From contig VTPC01001942.1 of the NCBI GenBank assembly GCA_011009095.1, forward strand, positions 1 to 64,000: 64,000 nt of DNA. Reading direction: 5' to 3'. The stretch is from Ignelater luminosus (taxonomy: Eukaryota > Arthropoda > Insecta > Coleoptera > Elateridae). The position numbers and the translations under genes were made by a program. This document shows, one piece after another, positions 27,655 to 39,500 of the stretch. How positions within the stretch are numbered: the stretch's first letter is position 1; each line of letters opens with the position of its first letter. The notes beneath the pieces were generated by a model. That model made no database searches. It worked only from the letters and a program-made list of their open reading frames with translations, and had not been told where the DNA came from.

Positions 27655-28400
27655 TTAGAGGAAAGTCTTTATGTAAGAATTTCTTCAATGTTTTTCGCTT
27701 ATATCTTGAAAACAGTTAATCTTACATAAATTCTTCACAGGAATAAATTCAAAAAGCGTAGAATTTTCAAAAAAATGAGTTTTTATAAAATGCTGTTTTA
27801 GAAAGAAAATCAATTGAAAAACTTGAATTTCGTAAACTCAATTAAAGTTTTTAATAAAAACTAGGTCTTGGGCCAACACCTCCTAGTCTTGGTTTTCCAT
27901 CATTTCTACAGATTCAGAAGGATCTTTTTGTTAAATTTTGTCAATATGGAAAAATTGTTATCGAAACTAACCTTTAATTTTCAGTAAATAGTTTAAGCAA
28001 TATACAATGCACGCCATAACTATCTGTATGCAAATGTTCAGCACTCTTTTAGAAATAAAATAAAAAACTATTTGTCAGTAAACTATATATGGTAGAAGTC
28101 AGAAAAGAATTATGACGAATGTTTGGAGAGGCCTACTGGAGGAAGCAAACAAGGGACACTTAAGCACTTTCGGAGAAATACTCTTACTAATTTGATCTGA
28201 ACATATGCCAAGATTACAGGTCAAATTCTACCATTTATGAAACTCGATTTTTTTCAATTTTTGAAAACAAAACATTTTATAAAAGTATGTACTCACTTTG
28301 TTGGAAGTTTTATACTTTTTCAATTTACTCCTGTAGGAAATTTACATAGGATCAATGGTTTTCAAGATATAAGCAAAAAACATCAGAAAGATCCGTACAT
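27655..28400. repeat. Inverted repeat with arms of about 140 bp
   Basis: Left arm (about 27690-27830) and right arm (about 28230-28400) are diverged reverse complements. They share GCTTATATCTTGAAAAC, a CAGGARTAAATT block and TTTTATAAAATG. The loop includes GGTCTTGGGCCAACACC and AT-rich sequence. No coding content or target duplication was found. Confidence 0.6.
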
Positions 28401-29448
28401 GTTTGGGCTTTAAGTATGTTTAATAGTACATAAAATACAACATATTTACGCAAAAGAAATTTTTCTTTTAATTTTTTCACGTTTTCTTAATACTCCTGGA
28501 CTATACAGTGTGGTTGATTTTTCATTACACACTCAATAATTTTGTCAGAATATAGTTTTTCACAAAATTCAAAAACTTAGGTTAGATGGTTTCTTGTATT
28601 CTTTCCAACAGACTAAAAAAATTGCCATCACCTATAAAACAAAAGAGCAGTGATACAAAAAATACATTTTTAAATAGAACACCCTGTATTTTATTGAATA
28701 ATTAGAATGGTTATGAAGTTCTGCATACAGCATAATCTTTATTTTTCAATTGACCAATGAATTGGCTTTGCAAATGAAAAGAAAACAAAAATTTTTCATT
28801 TAATTGTATTTCAAGAAAGGGGAACAATAACCATTACAAAATAACAAAAACACAATTAATAAAACAATATTGTTCACAACTATAGAAATTGTTCAATGCA
28901 GGGCCAGATGAAGACAATTGAGTACTCTGGTTAAAAGCCTACTTTTAATAATCTTACTATTACTGCTATGATCTTATTTACTGGTCAACTATAAAAATAA
29001 AAGTTACACTTTATTCATAATTTCATAATCATACTAATTATCCAATTAGGGTATTGCATTTAAGAAACATTCTTCACACTGTATATCCAAAATGTGTTTA
29101 AAAAAACTTGCAGTTTGAGAAAATTATCATATAAAAATATTATCTACAAAATCTCCTTTCATCTATTAAACTTACTCATCCCAATTTTTAGATAATATCG
29201 TAAATTACACGAAGCTGTTTGAAATGCTTTCGACATGTCCTTTAATCTTCACAAATGACATTTGTCGACTCCACAGTCTGCCAACTTTTGTAAACTAAAT
29301 GTATGCAGTATTTTCCAGCTACAGCCAGCTTATCAGCGATTTAGTTTGAAAAGCAGCAAAAAACTGAACTATAGATTTGGTAAAAAAAACTAAAACATAA
29401 ATATTTATAATTTATTTTTTATATCACAATTTTGTACAAAATCATAAA
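28401..29448. other. Intergenic, AT-rich
   Basis: A mariner-type end (ACACCCTGTATT) occurs at about 28678-28690. Otherwise I see no gene. A minus-strand AATAAA at 29411-29416, 33 nt past the TBL3 stop, is the likely polyadenylation signal of that gene. Confidence 0.5.
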
Positions 29449-32252
29449 TTAAACATTAGAATGTTTTGCATGCGGTTGCATGCAGTTGATGGTATATTTA
29501 ACAAAATGTAAATCTTGTAATAACTGCGTAAGCCGTTTAAAATGTCTTTCTGTATATGGCAATGTACCTTCGAGAACACTACTTAAACCTACTGGTCGAA
29601 AATCACCACCTTGCAGTTCATTTATTAAGATACTTAAAACTAGTTGTGCAGGTTGACAATTTCTACTATTTGTATTCCATTCTATGGCACACTTTAATAA
29701 AGCTTCCTTTTGATCATTTCTTAAAATACTTATAGTTTCTGGTAAACCACTTTCTCCTTGTTTAATAATATTCTGAACAATTCTTAATACTTGTAAAGGA
29801 CGTTCCAATCGTAAAGCCAATTTAAGTGCCTTAAGTAATTGATTATTTTGTATATAATTACTAAGTTGTTGTTCTTGCAAAACCAATTCTTCATTTTTCT
29901 TTGTTCTTTCCATTTGTCTGTCTTCAGTAACATCTTTCCATTTAATAAGCATTGAATCAGCGCCTCCAGTAATAAAGCCTGTTTCATCACTTTTTACAGC
30001 TAATGCCCAAACTCGCTGTTCATGCTGATCTAATGTTTGCACACATTCAGCCGTTTTCAAATTAAATAACTTGATCAATCCATCAGCTCCCGCACTTAAA
30101 ATTTGCAAACCATTTGAAATAAATTCAGCTCTATGTACACTAGCTTCATGCCCTTCTATTGTTTTTAAACAATTCAATTCTGTTACTGACCAAAGTTTTA
30201 TAGTACAATCTGTTGAACTTGTCAATACAACTTGATCAACTGGTGAGAATCGTATACACCAAATTCCACGTCTATGACCTCTTAAAACACCTAATAATTG
30301 CAAAGAATCTGTCCACAATTTTGCAGTTTTATCTTGAGATGCAGTTGCTATAATCTTATCATTAGGTGAGACAACAACACAATTAATGCCTTTCTGATGA
30401 GCAATTTCTGTATGAGTACAATATAAGCTAGCATTCAATTCCAATTTCTGAGGAATTTGCCATACTTTTACACAAGTATCCTGGCTACCAGATACTGCAA
30501 AATTTGTTGTTAGATTGCAAAATGAAATGGTATCTACAGAACCAGTGTGCCTCATTCCAATTCCAACACATGCAACACTACCATCTAATGAAAGAGACCA
30601 CAAACGAATTGTATTATCTTTGGCCGACGACAGTAGCAGGTTTGGATTAGCATTTGATACTTTTAAAGCTAAGACTATGTCAGTATGACCCTTTAACAGT
30701 TGACAGTTCATCGTGGAATTTTCATAAAGCTTAATGTCCTGAGAATTTGTTGCTACTGCTACATGTGAATCATTTTTTCCCATATGAGTCAAATCTAATA
30801 CTTCGTCTGAAAATCCTACAAACTGCTTAATGCAGTTAAACGTTTTTAAATCGTGTAAGATTATATTGTGATCAACACTAACAACTGCCAATGTATTTGT
30901 GTCTTTATTATATAACAATTTTATAATTGCTAAACCACCTTCTTCTTTAGATTTTGAAACAAAGGAATTATTCTGGGCATAGATTTCTTTTGATTTGGTA
31001 ACATCCCAAATTCTGATAATTGCATTTTCACCTGCTGAAGCTACAAAAATCTCATCTTTTCCTGAAATCTTCAAACTAGGAAGTTCAAATTTATTTGGGA
31101 GGCATATTACACTTTCAATAGCTTCATAAACAGGCACTGTACGAATAGCAACATTTTGTTCAATATTCCATAATATTAAAACTTTATCCCTACTAGAACT
31201 AACAAAATGTTTATTATCACTATGAAATGCAACTGAAGTTACTTTGCTAAAATGTCCATTATAAGTTTTATATAATTGTCCTTTATTGTCCAAATCCCAC
31301 GCATTTATTTTACCATCATCGCCAGAACCAAATAAAATATTTTTATTTGGATGAAATTCAACAAGATTTATGACACCAACACATTCTTTTAATCCCAATA
31401 CACAAACCTGATATTGTAAATCCCATAAACGTATGACACCATCAGATCCACCACTTGCTAATTTCTCACCATTCAATACCAAACGTGCAATAGGTCCTTT
31501 ATGGATATATTTCCACACTTTTTGTAGAGCTCCTCCCCGTGTCCATAGTTTCAATAAGCCACTTTTATGAGATGTCACAATTCTTTCAGAGCTTGCGGTA
31601 AAAGTCTGAATAGTATCTGCATCTTCTCCATTGTCTTCTCCTACAGTTGCAGTAACGACACCATTTTCAATGTTAAATAATGATACTGCAGATGTGGTTT
31701 GGCAAAAGAGAATATCTTGATGCCATTCTATATTTCCACCAGTATAGAATGCCCCATGTTTTGAGTCAACATCAAATCTGTAAAAATTATATTGGATATT
31801 ATATTGTAATTTAACGTTAAAAAACAATTGACAAATAGCAGAAACAGAATAAAACCATGCATGGCTATATCCTATTAAAAGACCTGTGTATGGCTTTATA
31901 TCGTTGCTGTTGAACTATATACGAAAACTTAACAAAGTTAGATTTTAAAACAAAAAAATAGAAAACACAAGCAGGTGTCGATACTGATTAAGTAAAACTG
32001 AGTTCATCTATTATAACCACTTTGTAAACTAAAATTAATTTTTGAGTAATTTATTTTAATATCTCTACTCAAGAATTTCTAATTATTTTACAAAAAATAA
32101 TTATGTATTCCTTATAACGCACGTCCAATATCAAACAATTTGCACGTGTTTTATCCAACCTCAAAAGTTATTAGTTAGGTTTCCACGTTTCCACTGCAAC
32201 ACGAATTTAATTAAGGTACTTACGCTTCTTTTAATTTCACTTTGGAACTCAT
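29449..32252 (-). CDS. TBL3: Transducin beta-like 3 / Utp13, WD40 protein of the SSU processome
   Basis: Nucleolar WD40 protein; the family belongs to the UTP-B subcomplex that acts in early 18S pre-rRNA processing. Exon 1 is 32224-32252 (29 nt, MSSKVKLKE) and exon 2 is 29449-31777. Splicing in phase 2 joins A10 to FDVDSKHGAFYTGG, giving 785 residues, close to the human protein (about 808). Exon 2 alone holds about twelve or more WD repeats with GH...WD-type signatures (SGGSDGVIRLWD, SSSRDKVLILWN, SSSTDCTIKLWS). The C-terminal Utp13 domain lies at about 640-770 (YTERHFKRLTQLLQDL). An in-frame ATG at 31827 lies in the intron and was rejected because the short upstream exon restores the family N-terminus. 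The gene is divergent from TMEM186, and a 37-bp promoter module is shared (32362-32398). Confidence 0.93.
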
Positions 32253-32361
32253 TTTAAATATCTATTTAATATATCTGAATATGCAATATAAAATATATCT
32301 CTTATAATAGTCTCATAGTCTTTAAACTACCGTCGCAAAATATTCAACCAATCCGCTTGCG

Positions 32362-33691
32362 CTAAAAGTTGCTCCTTACCTCGGCAGGTGCGCATGCGTA
32401 AATTTATAACATTCAGAGCTACCATTACTTAATGGTTACTAAGTTAGTAACTAACTAGAAATTGATAATAGTGATTCGGTGGGAAAATTAAACTGTCAGT
32501 AATCTGCAAACACTTGCATTTTGCATTTGCATCTTGCATCGCTTGCATTTTGGTGGTTGTTAAGCAAATTACCTGTGGATTTACTTAAAAACAGTTCGTA
32601 TGAACTAATTAATCCTGCCTTAAACTAACTGAAGTTTTTGTTGGACCTAATTTATTTAACATAATTATTATATGTATTTATAGTTCTTTTATTTAAAATT
32701 TTGTTCACTAGCTGTAATTGATACTTGGTAATTGTACAAATCTTTTATATTAGTATTTGTAGTCAATACAGTTATTTAGGTTTAGATCTTATTAAAACTT
32801 AGATAAATAGGTATCAGCATGGAATCTAATATAAGTGCCAGTATTGTTACAAGGAATTCTCTAGTAGCACAATGAGATAGTTGAAACTTCAAGAATCAAT
32901 CGCATCAAATGTTTATTATGCTTGACTGAAACAGGCACTTATGAAAATTTAAAGCAGCATTTAACTGAAAGTTACCAGGTAAGCGTAGATGAAATACATT
33001 TATTGTTTTTTAGCAAGAATTAAAAATATGTATATATAAAATTTTTATCTATTTATCTTTGAATTGACAAAAATCTAATAAATGTCTATGTGGAGTGCTG
33101 GTGATGGTATATACAGGTAGTGGTGGAGGGCTTTTATGATTATTTTTAGGTGAAAGTCATCCTGTTCTTAAAGATACAGATTTTGCTGAGATTTATGAAC
33201 ACAACTATGGAGAAGAAATTAAAAGATTTTGGAAAAATAATTTGTATGGATGGTACTCGCTACACAAATAGAAAGGAGATGGATTTAACGATCATGCTTG
33301 TAAAAGATTGTAAAATTGTGTCAAACAGCCTTTAGGTATATAACAGAATTAATTATAAATATACAGTGTACTTTAACCAATAATGAAGATGGGGGATATT
33401 TTCTCTGAAAACTACCACTGCTAAGTACTACTAAGTTTAAAAAGGAATGAACTGTGATTATAGAAGTCTAGAATTAAAAGTAATTGAAATACATACATTT
33501 GTTACATGATTATGAACTTCAATAAATTTAAAGGCGAAATTTGTATTATTTAGTAAGCCCTTTGTACTATATCTGTACCTTCATATGTATTTTTAACCGC
33601 ATAAAAAAATGTTGAAACTGTATAAACCGCGCGCTTTTTAAATTTTTTAACAAGCGCATGCGCACCTACCGAGGTACGGAGTAACTTTTAG
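32362..33691. repeat. 37-bp inverted motif upstream of TBL3 and TMEM186, enclosing a transposase relic
   Basis: Bases 32362-32398 and 33655-33691 are reverse complements at 34 of 37 positions. Each contains CGCATGCGCACCT next to CCGAGGTA. The copies lie 110-146 bp upstream of the TBL3 ATG and 87-123 bp upstream of the TMEM186 ATG, in the same orientation relative to each gene. The left copy ends CGCATGCG; the right is preceded by G, making GCGCATGCGC, the palindromic core bound by NRF1/Ewg-type factors. They could be promoter modules or terminal repeats of the 1.33-kb insert. No matching target duplication was seen outside them. Confidence 0.7.
32880..33335 (+). pseudogene. Relic of a MULE-like (zinc-finger) transposase
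   Basis: Three plus-strand pieces in different frames appear in the order expected for one protein. About 32893-32976 is a C2H2-type zinc finger (KCLLCLTETGTYENLKQHL). About 33150-33190 reads HPVLKDTDFAEI. About 33210-33310 reads FGKIICMDGTRYTNRKEM and DLTIMLVKD. The last resembles the start of the catalytic domain (first Asp in MDGT) of Mutator-like proteins. At least one frameshift lies between the last two pieces, and the rest of the catalytic domain is absent. Recognition is from memory of the family pattern. Confidence 0.5.
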
Positions 33692-33777
33692 TTTAGCCTG
33701 AGGAAATCGTCTGTTTTTATTGCCACCCCAGAAACTTACTGTATTTTTATTTTGCAGGTTGGAAAGGAATTATAAAC

Positions 33778-34428
33778 ATGTTGAGGATATCACAGTCCCT
33801 GAAGGAAATTTATTTTAAATCTAATCTGCGTTCTATAAGTATTTTCAATGCAAATTATAAACAAGATAAAAACTCACATCAAATTCCAACTTTAAGCAAT
33901 TTTACACCAATTTATAAATTTGAATATGTAAGAGTACTAAGCATTGTTAATCGCCTAAAATTCTACAACACTATCTTTACTGGTGTACTTATTCCTAGTT
34001 CATTAATACTCAGCGAATTAGAAGTTATACATCAAGATTTTATTGTTAACTCAACTGTAATGGGTAAACGTACCTTGTAACAGACTATTATAGCTACATT
34101 TATGTTTATTTTATTAATTCTAGGTTTAACAACTTGTGCATCTTTGTATATTGTTGGAATCTTAGCAAACAAATTTATTGGATTTGTTTATTTGAATAAA
34201 GAAGAAAATAGCTTAAGAATTGCATATATAGATTTTTGGGGGCATCGAAAAGATATTGAAGTACCACTAAACGATATGATTCCATTTTCAGAAGTACCTA
34301 CCTCAATAACAGATTTATTCTATCTCAAGTTCTGTCGATTTTCAAATGAAGAAGTTTTAAAAATTAACTTTAAATATGGAATTGTTTTAAATAGGGATAA
34401 ATTTAAAAAAGTATTTCCTCTAGCATAG
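33778..34428 (+). CDS. TMEM186: TMEM186, mitochondrial complex I assembly protein
   Basis: Two exons, 33778-34063 and 34124-34428, are joined across a 60-nt intron; the split codon gives VMGLTTCASL. The product has 196 residues against about 213 in human. It has a mitochondrial-type basic N-terminus (MLRISQSLKEIYFKSNLRS), two hydrophobic segments (about 78-95 and 98-118) and the family block YIDFWGHRKDIEVPL. In mammals TMEM186 is an inner-membrane member of the MCIA complex that helps build the complex I proximal pump module; the same role is inferred here. The gene converges on mRpS7, with stop codons 89 bp apart. A plus-strand AATAAA lies at 34442-34447. Confidence 0.88.
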
Positions 34429-34517
34429 TGATTTTTGTTATAATAAATAAATAATAAAACTAGTCATTCTTTCATAATTTATTATAATTTACTAATCACT
34501 AGTAAAACATTTTGAAA
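34429..34517. terminator. Shared convergent 3' region with interleaved polyadenylation signals
   Basis: The 89 bp between the TMEM186 and mRpS7 stop codons carry AATAAA on the plus strand at 34442-34447. They also carry AATAAA on the minus strand at 34478-34483. Each signal lies within about 40 nt of the stop it serves, so the two transcripts probably overlap or nearly abut. Confidence 0.65.
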
Positions 34518-35920
34518 TTAACTCCACCTATAATGAGCATATGCTCTATTTGCTTCACATAATTTGTGTAATTCGTGTTTCTTCTTTATAACTCGTCCAG
34601 TATTATTGGCAGCATCAATCAACTCATATGCTAATTTTTCAGGAAATTTTACTGTCCTTTCCTTTTCTCTTCCTGCCTCGATAAGCCATTTCATGGACAT
34701 GAACTGTGATCTCTTATCTGTAACTGGCACAGGAACCTAAAAAAATATGCTACATAATTATGTTGACATTTTTTTGCTGATTTCAACTATCTATCTATAT
34801 CTAATTAGAATTTTATGTATAATTAATTTATATGCTAGGCAAGTTATTCGATTTTGTCTAGTCACTAATCTATGTAAAAATGTAAAAGAAAGTTAGCATA
34901 AGTTTCTGCAGTTATCGTTAATAAAGAAAATAAATCAAAACGGTTTTGCTGTATGGTTAGCTGTGGTAATATATGCGACTTTCTTTTCAATTTTACGTAT
35001 GTTAATACAGTAGACTGAATAACTTGTGATAACAAAAAAACTGCATGTCTATATTATGTTTCATATTCAGATAATAATAAACACAAACTTAAGCAAATTA
35101 AATAATAGTACTCAAATTTATTCAGAAACCAAGCAGTCAACTATTAAAATACAACAGTTACTCTAATTAGATTTTACCTGGTAAGTAACACCTCCTCTTT
35201 TAACTGGCGTAAGTTGTAGCAGTGGTTTACAATTCTCGACAGCTTTGTGGAAAATAACTTTGGGGTTCAATTCAATATTTTGTTTTTCTTCTTCTGTTTT
35301 TGCTTTGTGATACTTTTCAAGTTGTATGCGTTTTATGTTCTCTAATGATTTTTCAACTAATTCCCGTGTTAATACTTTTAATCCATCTTTCATTACATAA
35401 TTTACAAATAAGCTAAAAGCAGAATGTGATAACAAATCATAATTATCTAATGGTTTCGTATTATGTATCCCCTACGTTAATAATTCGTCGTGAAAAACAG
35501 AACATGTTTGGTCATTTAATGCAGCTCGAGTTGGAATATGGGTCATTTTTTGGACTTCACCACTTTTGTACATTTCTTCTTGAGTTTCTTTTTTATAAAT
35601 GGGTTTAATGTAATAACTGGGGTACTGAGACATTCCATTTCGCTGAATAAAAGCACTGAAAAATATTTTTTAAACTTCAATTATGGAGGAATATAACGAA
35701 CGTCAATTCTATCCAAGTTGCATGTTTTATATATTTTTTTAGGTTAGGTCTATTAAAGTCTTTTTTAAGGCACAATTAAATTCCTAATCTTTTAATAGCT
35801 ATCTTATTATCACAATTATTTACAAATGCTCTTAATAAATAATACTAATACGTACCTAAATAAGGGTGTTTTAGTAGCTAAAACCTGGTATTTATTGAGT
35901 AGGGTTTTTATTGCAGCCAT
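34518..35920 (-). CDS. mRpS7: Mitochondrial ribosomal protein S7 (uS7m)
   Basis: Small-subunit mitoribosomal protein of the uS7 family, which binds the 3' domain of the small rRNA at the subunit head. Exons are 35852-35920, 35476-35642, 35178-35412 and 34518-34736, giving 229 residues (human about 242). Diagnostic segments are CSVFHDELLT, VNYVMKDG, HKAVENCKPLLQLTPVKRGG, VTYQVPVPVTDKR, MKWLIEAGR and the C-terminus ANRAYAHYRWS. Intron 2 is only 63 nt. For exon 1 the donor after TAC (GTATTA) was preferred to the nearer GTACGT because only it keeps frame with exon 2. The N-terminus looks like a mitochondrial presequence (MAAIKTLLNKYQ). The gene is head-to-head with Mkk4. Confidence 0.92.
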
Positions 35921-36159
35921 GTTTTGATGAGCGTGCGCCGTACTTTGTCTGAAAATCACTGTGTGGTCTTGAATATTTTGTGTTTTTCAGTGTTTATAAA
36001 CCTCAAAATACTTCAAGAAAGAATGTTTATTGATTTTAAATGTATTAAGTGTCAAAACAGACAAGCTTTTCGTACTTAATGAACAACTTGATCTATTTTA
36101 AAACTAGTTCTGTTTGGGGTATCATTTTCTATTAGGGGCTCCCAGATTTTGTCAGGAAA
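35921..36159. promoter_or_regulatory. Divergent promoter region of mRpS7 and Mkk4
   Basis: Only 239 bp separate the two start codons, so the two transcription starts must lie here unless there are hidden upstream exons. The sequence includes GAGCGTGCGCCGT next to the mRpS7 start; no TATA box in a convincing place was seen. Some of this interval is 5' untranslated sequence. Confidence 0.55.
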
Positions 36160-36563
36160 ATGGCAGAACAACCTGGGAATTCAACAAATACAAGTAAGTA
36201 TGTTTAATGTGTTTAGAATTAATGTGATTTGTTCATTAAAGTCAGTATTTTATGTGTAGATTATAGTGATTTAGAAATTTTACCCTTTTTTTTTTTTTTT
36301 TTCTTATTTTGTTAGTAACTGTTTAAGTTAACCTATGCAAGAAGTGTAAATGATTTTGTTATTGCAATTGCAGGAAGGCCAGCATTACTCAAGATGGATA
36401 TACCATCACCACCACAGAATAATTCATTTGCCTTCCGACCTTTATCTAGTCAAGCAAATTCAAATTCTGATGGAAATGTTGGGAATAATGCAACAAATCG
36501 TAAAAACCTGACATTGCCGAAAATTCCTAGAGCTACTGTTGATCCTATGAATGATAAGACTCG
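36160..36563 (+). CDS. Mkk4: Mkk4 exons 1-2: N-terminal tail and docking site
   Basis: Exon 1 (36160-36193) encodes [11 protein letters not shown], and exon 2 (36374-36563) continues to PMNDKT with a split Arg codon. The region is rich in Ser, Asn and Pro and likely disordered. A 21-bp poly-T tract near 36283-36303 lies in the 180-nt intron between them. Confidence 0.88.
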
Positions 36564-39500
36564 GTGAGTTTTGTTTTGTTGAGTTTATGTCGCAGTGATG
36601 TCACTTTAGAAATATAATGTTTTAATATATTGCATATTTCTAAACAACTAAATTACAAGAATAAGGTTTCTGTTGTTTAAGTATACATAATTTGATCTCA
36701 GTTATTTGGCCATTAATAGCAGAGACAAAAATTCTAATTTTTCTGTACATTATCTGATTAACCTAAATTACAAAAAAAGATGGGTTTTCTGAGGTAATTG
36801 TCATTGCTTGTGTCCACGAGCAATCAGCAAATGGTAGCATTCGCAGCATAACATTGCTGACAGTGTCTAATCGCTGCTGCTGGTAGTGAGTCAACAGGAT
36901 TACAGCTCATGAACACAAGCATTATTGTGCTATAATGTTGATTTCAAACAATGTTGAACTAGCACCTTGAAATGGTACGGGCTAAGATTTTATCAACGGC
37001 TCCCATTACATCTTTTTTAAAACCGTTTCATAAAAATTGTATAGAAGATGTGTGTTATTGTTACCTGATTTTGATATCTACTAACCTCTTTGCTATGACA
37101 AAAATTGTCAAAATTGGGGTTATTTTTATAATTACTATACTAAGTTTGGTAAGCTACATATCTCTGACAGCTATTTAACATCATCTCTTGTTCTTATGAC
37201 ACAAATCTGGATTATTATTAAACAGAAATAGCCATCAGAGGTACCTTACTGAACGCAGGGTCAGTTGAAGGAGGTTATTTTTGTTGTGCAATTTAATTGA
37301 CTCTTCAAAAGGAGAGGGGTGGAGGACTTTTAAAAATTTCTCTATCTGTAAAACAGTAGGGCCAGTTGCGTAAGGAGTTGTTAACTATATGTCCCTGCTT
37401 GTAAATTTATACTTACCATATTGTATTTGTATTTAACCAGTTGCATTTTTCATTTATTGATACTTGATTATCTTTGTTGGAAAATAAACGTTTATTATTA
37501 TTATTAAGGAAATTATTAAAATACATAAATTAATTAAATAGAGGCAAGAGAGCAATTTTATTTTAAATTGGTGATGTAAGTTTTGAAATTGGCAGGACAT
37601 TGAATAATCACATTAACTAACTGGTAGCTAACAACACTTTATACAATTGACCCTAAATCTTTGCTGATTAGTGATTCTTATGTATTGCTTATAAATCATT
37701 GTCCATTTCCTTAATGTGTATTTGTATTTTGTTTCTTGCTTTAGATCAAAATAATCTTAAAGAATTTCTATAATTTACTGTTTCTATTTTTTTTACTTTT
37801 TGTATTTATTTTTTAAATAGTAGGTAATAGTTTGGCAAATTAGATGTGACTTTCTACATAATCTAATTTCTCAGGTTAATGAAAATGAGCTTGCTAAATA
37901 ATCATAGTCACCTTAAAACGTCAAAAATTAGGCAAAATCATATTAGCTTATTATTATACAGGGTGGCCCAACGAAAACAAAACAGACTAAATAACTCCCA
38001 CGATAATAATTTTTTGAAGAAACACAAAAACATGTTGATTTGTATTGGGAGGGGGACATATTTTGACATACAATTCGAACCCTAAACCTTCAACCCCCTA
38101 GGGGGGGCGTCAATCCTTTAGAAATTTCTTATAGGAAGGGGGTTCAAGTGGCACATCATTAGAAAGACCTTTCAATTCTCCATATTGCCCTGTTTGAATT
38201 TTTAAATTCAGACGATTTGTTTGGAAGATACAGGGTGACATTAAATTAAAGTGGCATTTATTCTCATTTTGTTTAATTTGACAATTACAAACTGTACCAA
38301 CAGTAGAATGCTTGTTAACATATGTCTAGAAAAATAACATAACATAAATTAATGCAAGAAATATTGAAAATTTTGACCACCAACTTCCATTCAATGATAG
38401 AAATTATGCGATTGTGGGACCAGCTGAGCCAACTTCCTGATATCAGACAGTCATGAAAAAATTGTGATAATTAGTTTATATGCAAGGCAATCTGCAGGGT
38501 CCCTACAAATTGCAACCTGCAGACTGCCAAATGTGCAGGACCTTTAACTGAAAACTTTTTGTTCTCTATTAAAATATGCTAACAAACTTCCTATACAAAG
38601 TTTCAGTGGCAAGTGGCAATGGAAAAGTGGTTTTAGTTTTCCGATATCTCTTCAAATAAAGGAAAGAAAAAATAATAATGAAAATCAAGAAATCTACTTT
38701 TTTTTAAATATCTCTGAAACTATCCAAGATATCTAGATTTTGCAAACGCCAACAAAAAGGTCCTATAATAGCCAACTTTCATCCCATTTAATCGATGCTG
38801 TATCTCTTACCGTTTCAAAGATCCCCATGCTGTGCATCCTTATTTTCAACACACTGTATAATAAATAAAACAGATAAGAATAATAACTGTTGTTGTCTTA
38901 TTTAGTTATTTGTGTTTACAGGGATATCAACAAAAAGTACCATACAAACTTGATAATGCAAAGGCGGGTCCATAGGACCCACCTTGCCCGGTAACGTAAC
39001 TAAAATACATTGCCCGGATAAGGGTTAAGCAAGATTCTAATTTTCTATCTTCTATTCAATAAAAGACACAAAATGCAGTCTGTGTTAATTTTGTTAAGCT
39101 CTTGAAATTATAAATGAATGTATAGTTTACTGATGAAAATAGCAACATTAAAATTTTGATAGCTTTGTTTGTAAGTCATTTCAAAAAATTTTAAATTCAA
39201 ATCTAGACATCACTTGACACTGACATCTACTAAAAATCACTAACTGTTACATAAATACTGCCACTGCCGGTGCTTTATATTGAATCTGGTTCTTTCTAGA
39301 ACAAGAGGATGTTTATAATTAAGAAGGAGATATCTTACAAACAACAAAATCTTTTAGGTTAGGTACATTTGTTACTGTGTCATGTTATTTTACAATGATG
39401 TGATCATCTGCTTTTAATACTTCACATGGATTATATGAAATGTAGCACAAAACATGACATATGGAGGCGCGGCTATGCCAATACTACTTTATCAGTATTG

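Noticed and set aside
31778..31827. Upstream in-frame ATG at 31827 as the start of the WD40 protein
   Set aside because: The stretch is intron: an acceptor (TTTTTACAG) at 31778 and a 29-nt first exon at 32224-32252 restore a better family N-terminus in phase.
33150..33335. Plus-strand open frame as a small host gene between TBL3 and TMEM186
   Set aside because: It matches part of a MULE-like transposase, has a frameshift against the upstream piece and lacks the rest of the domain.
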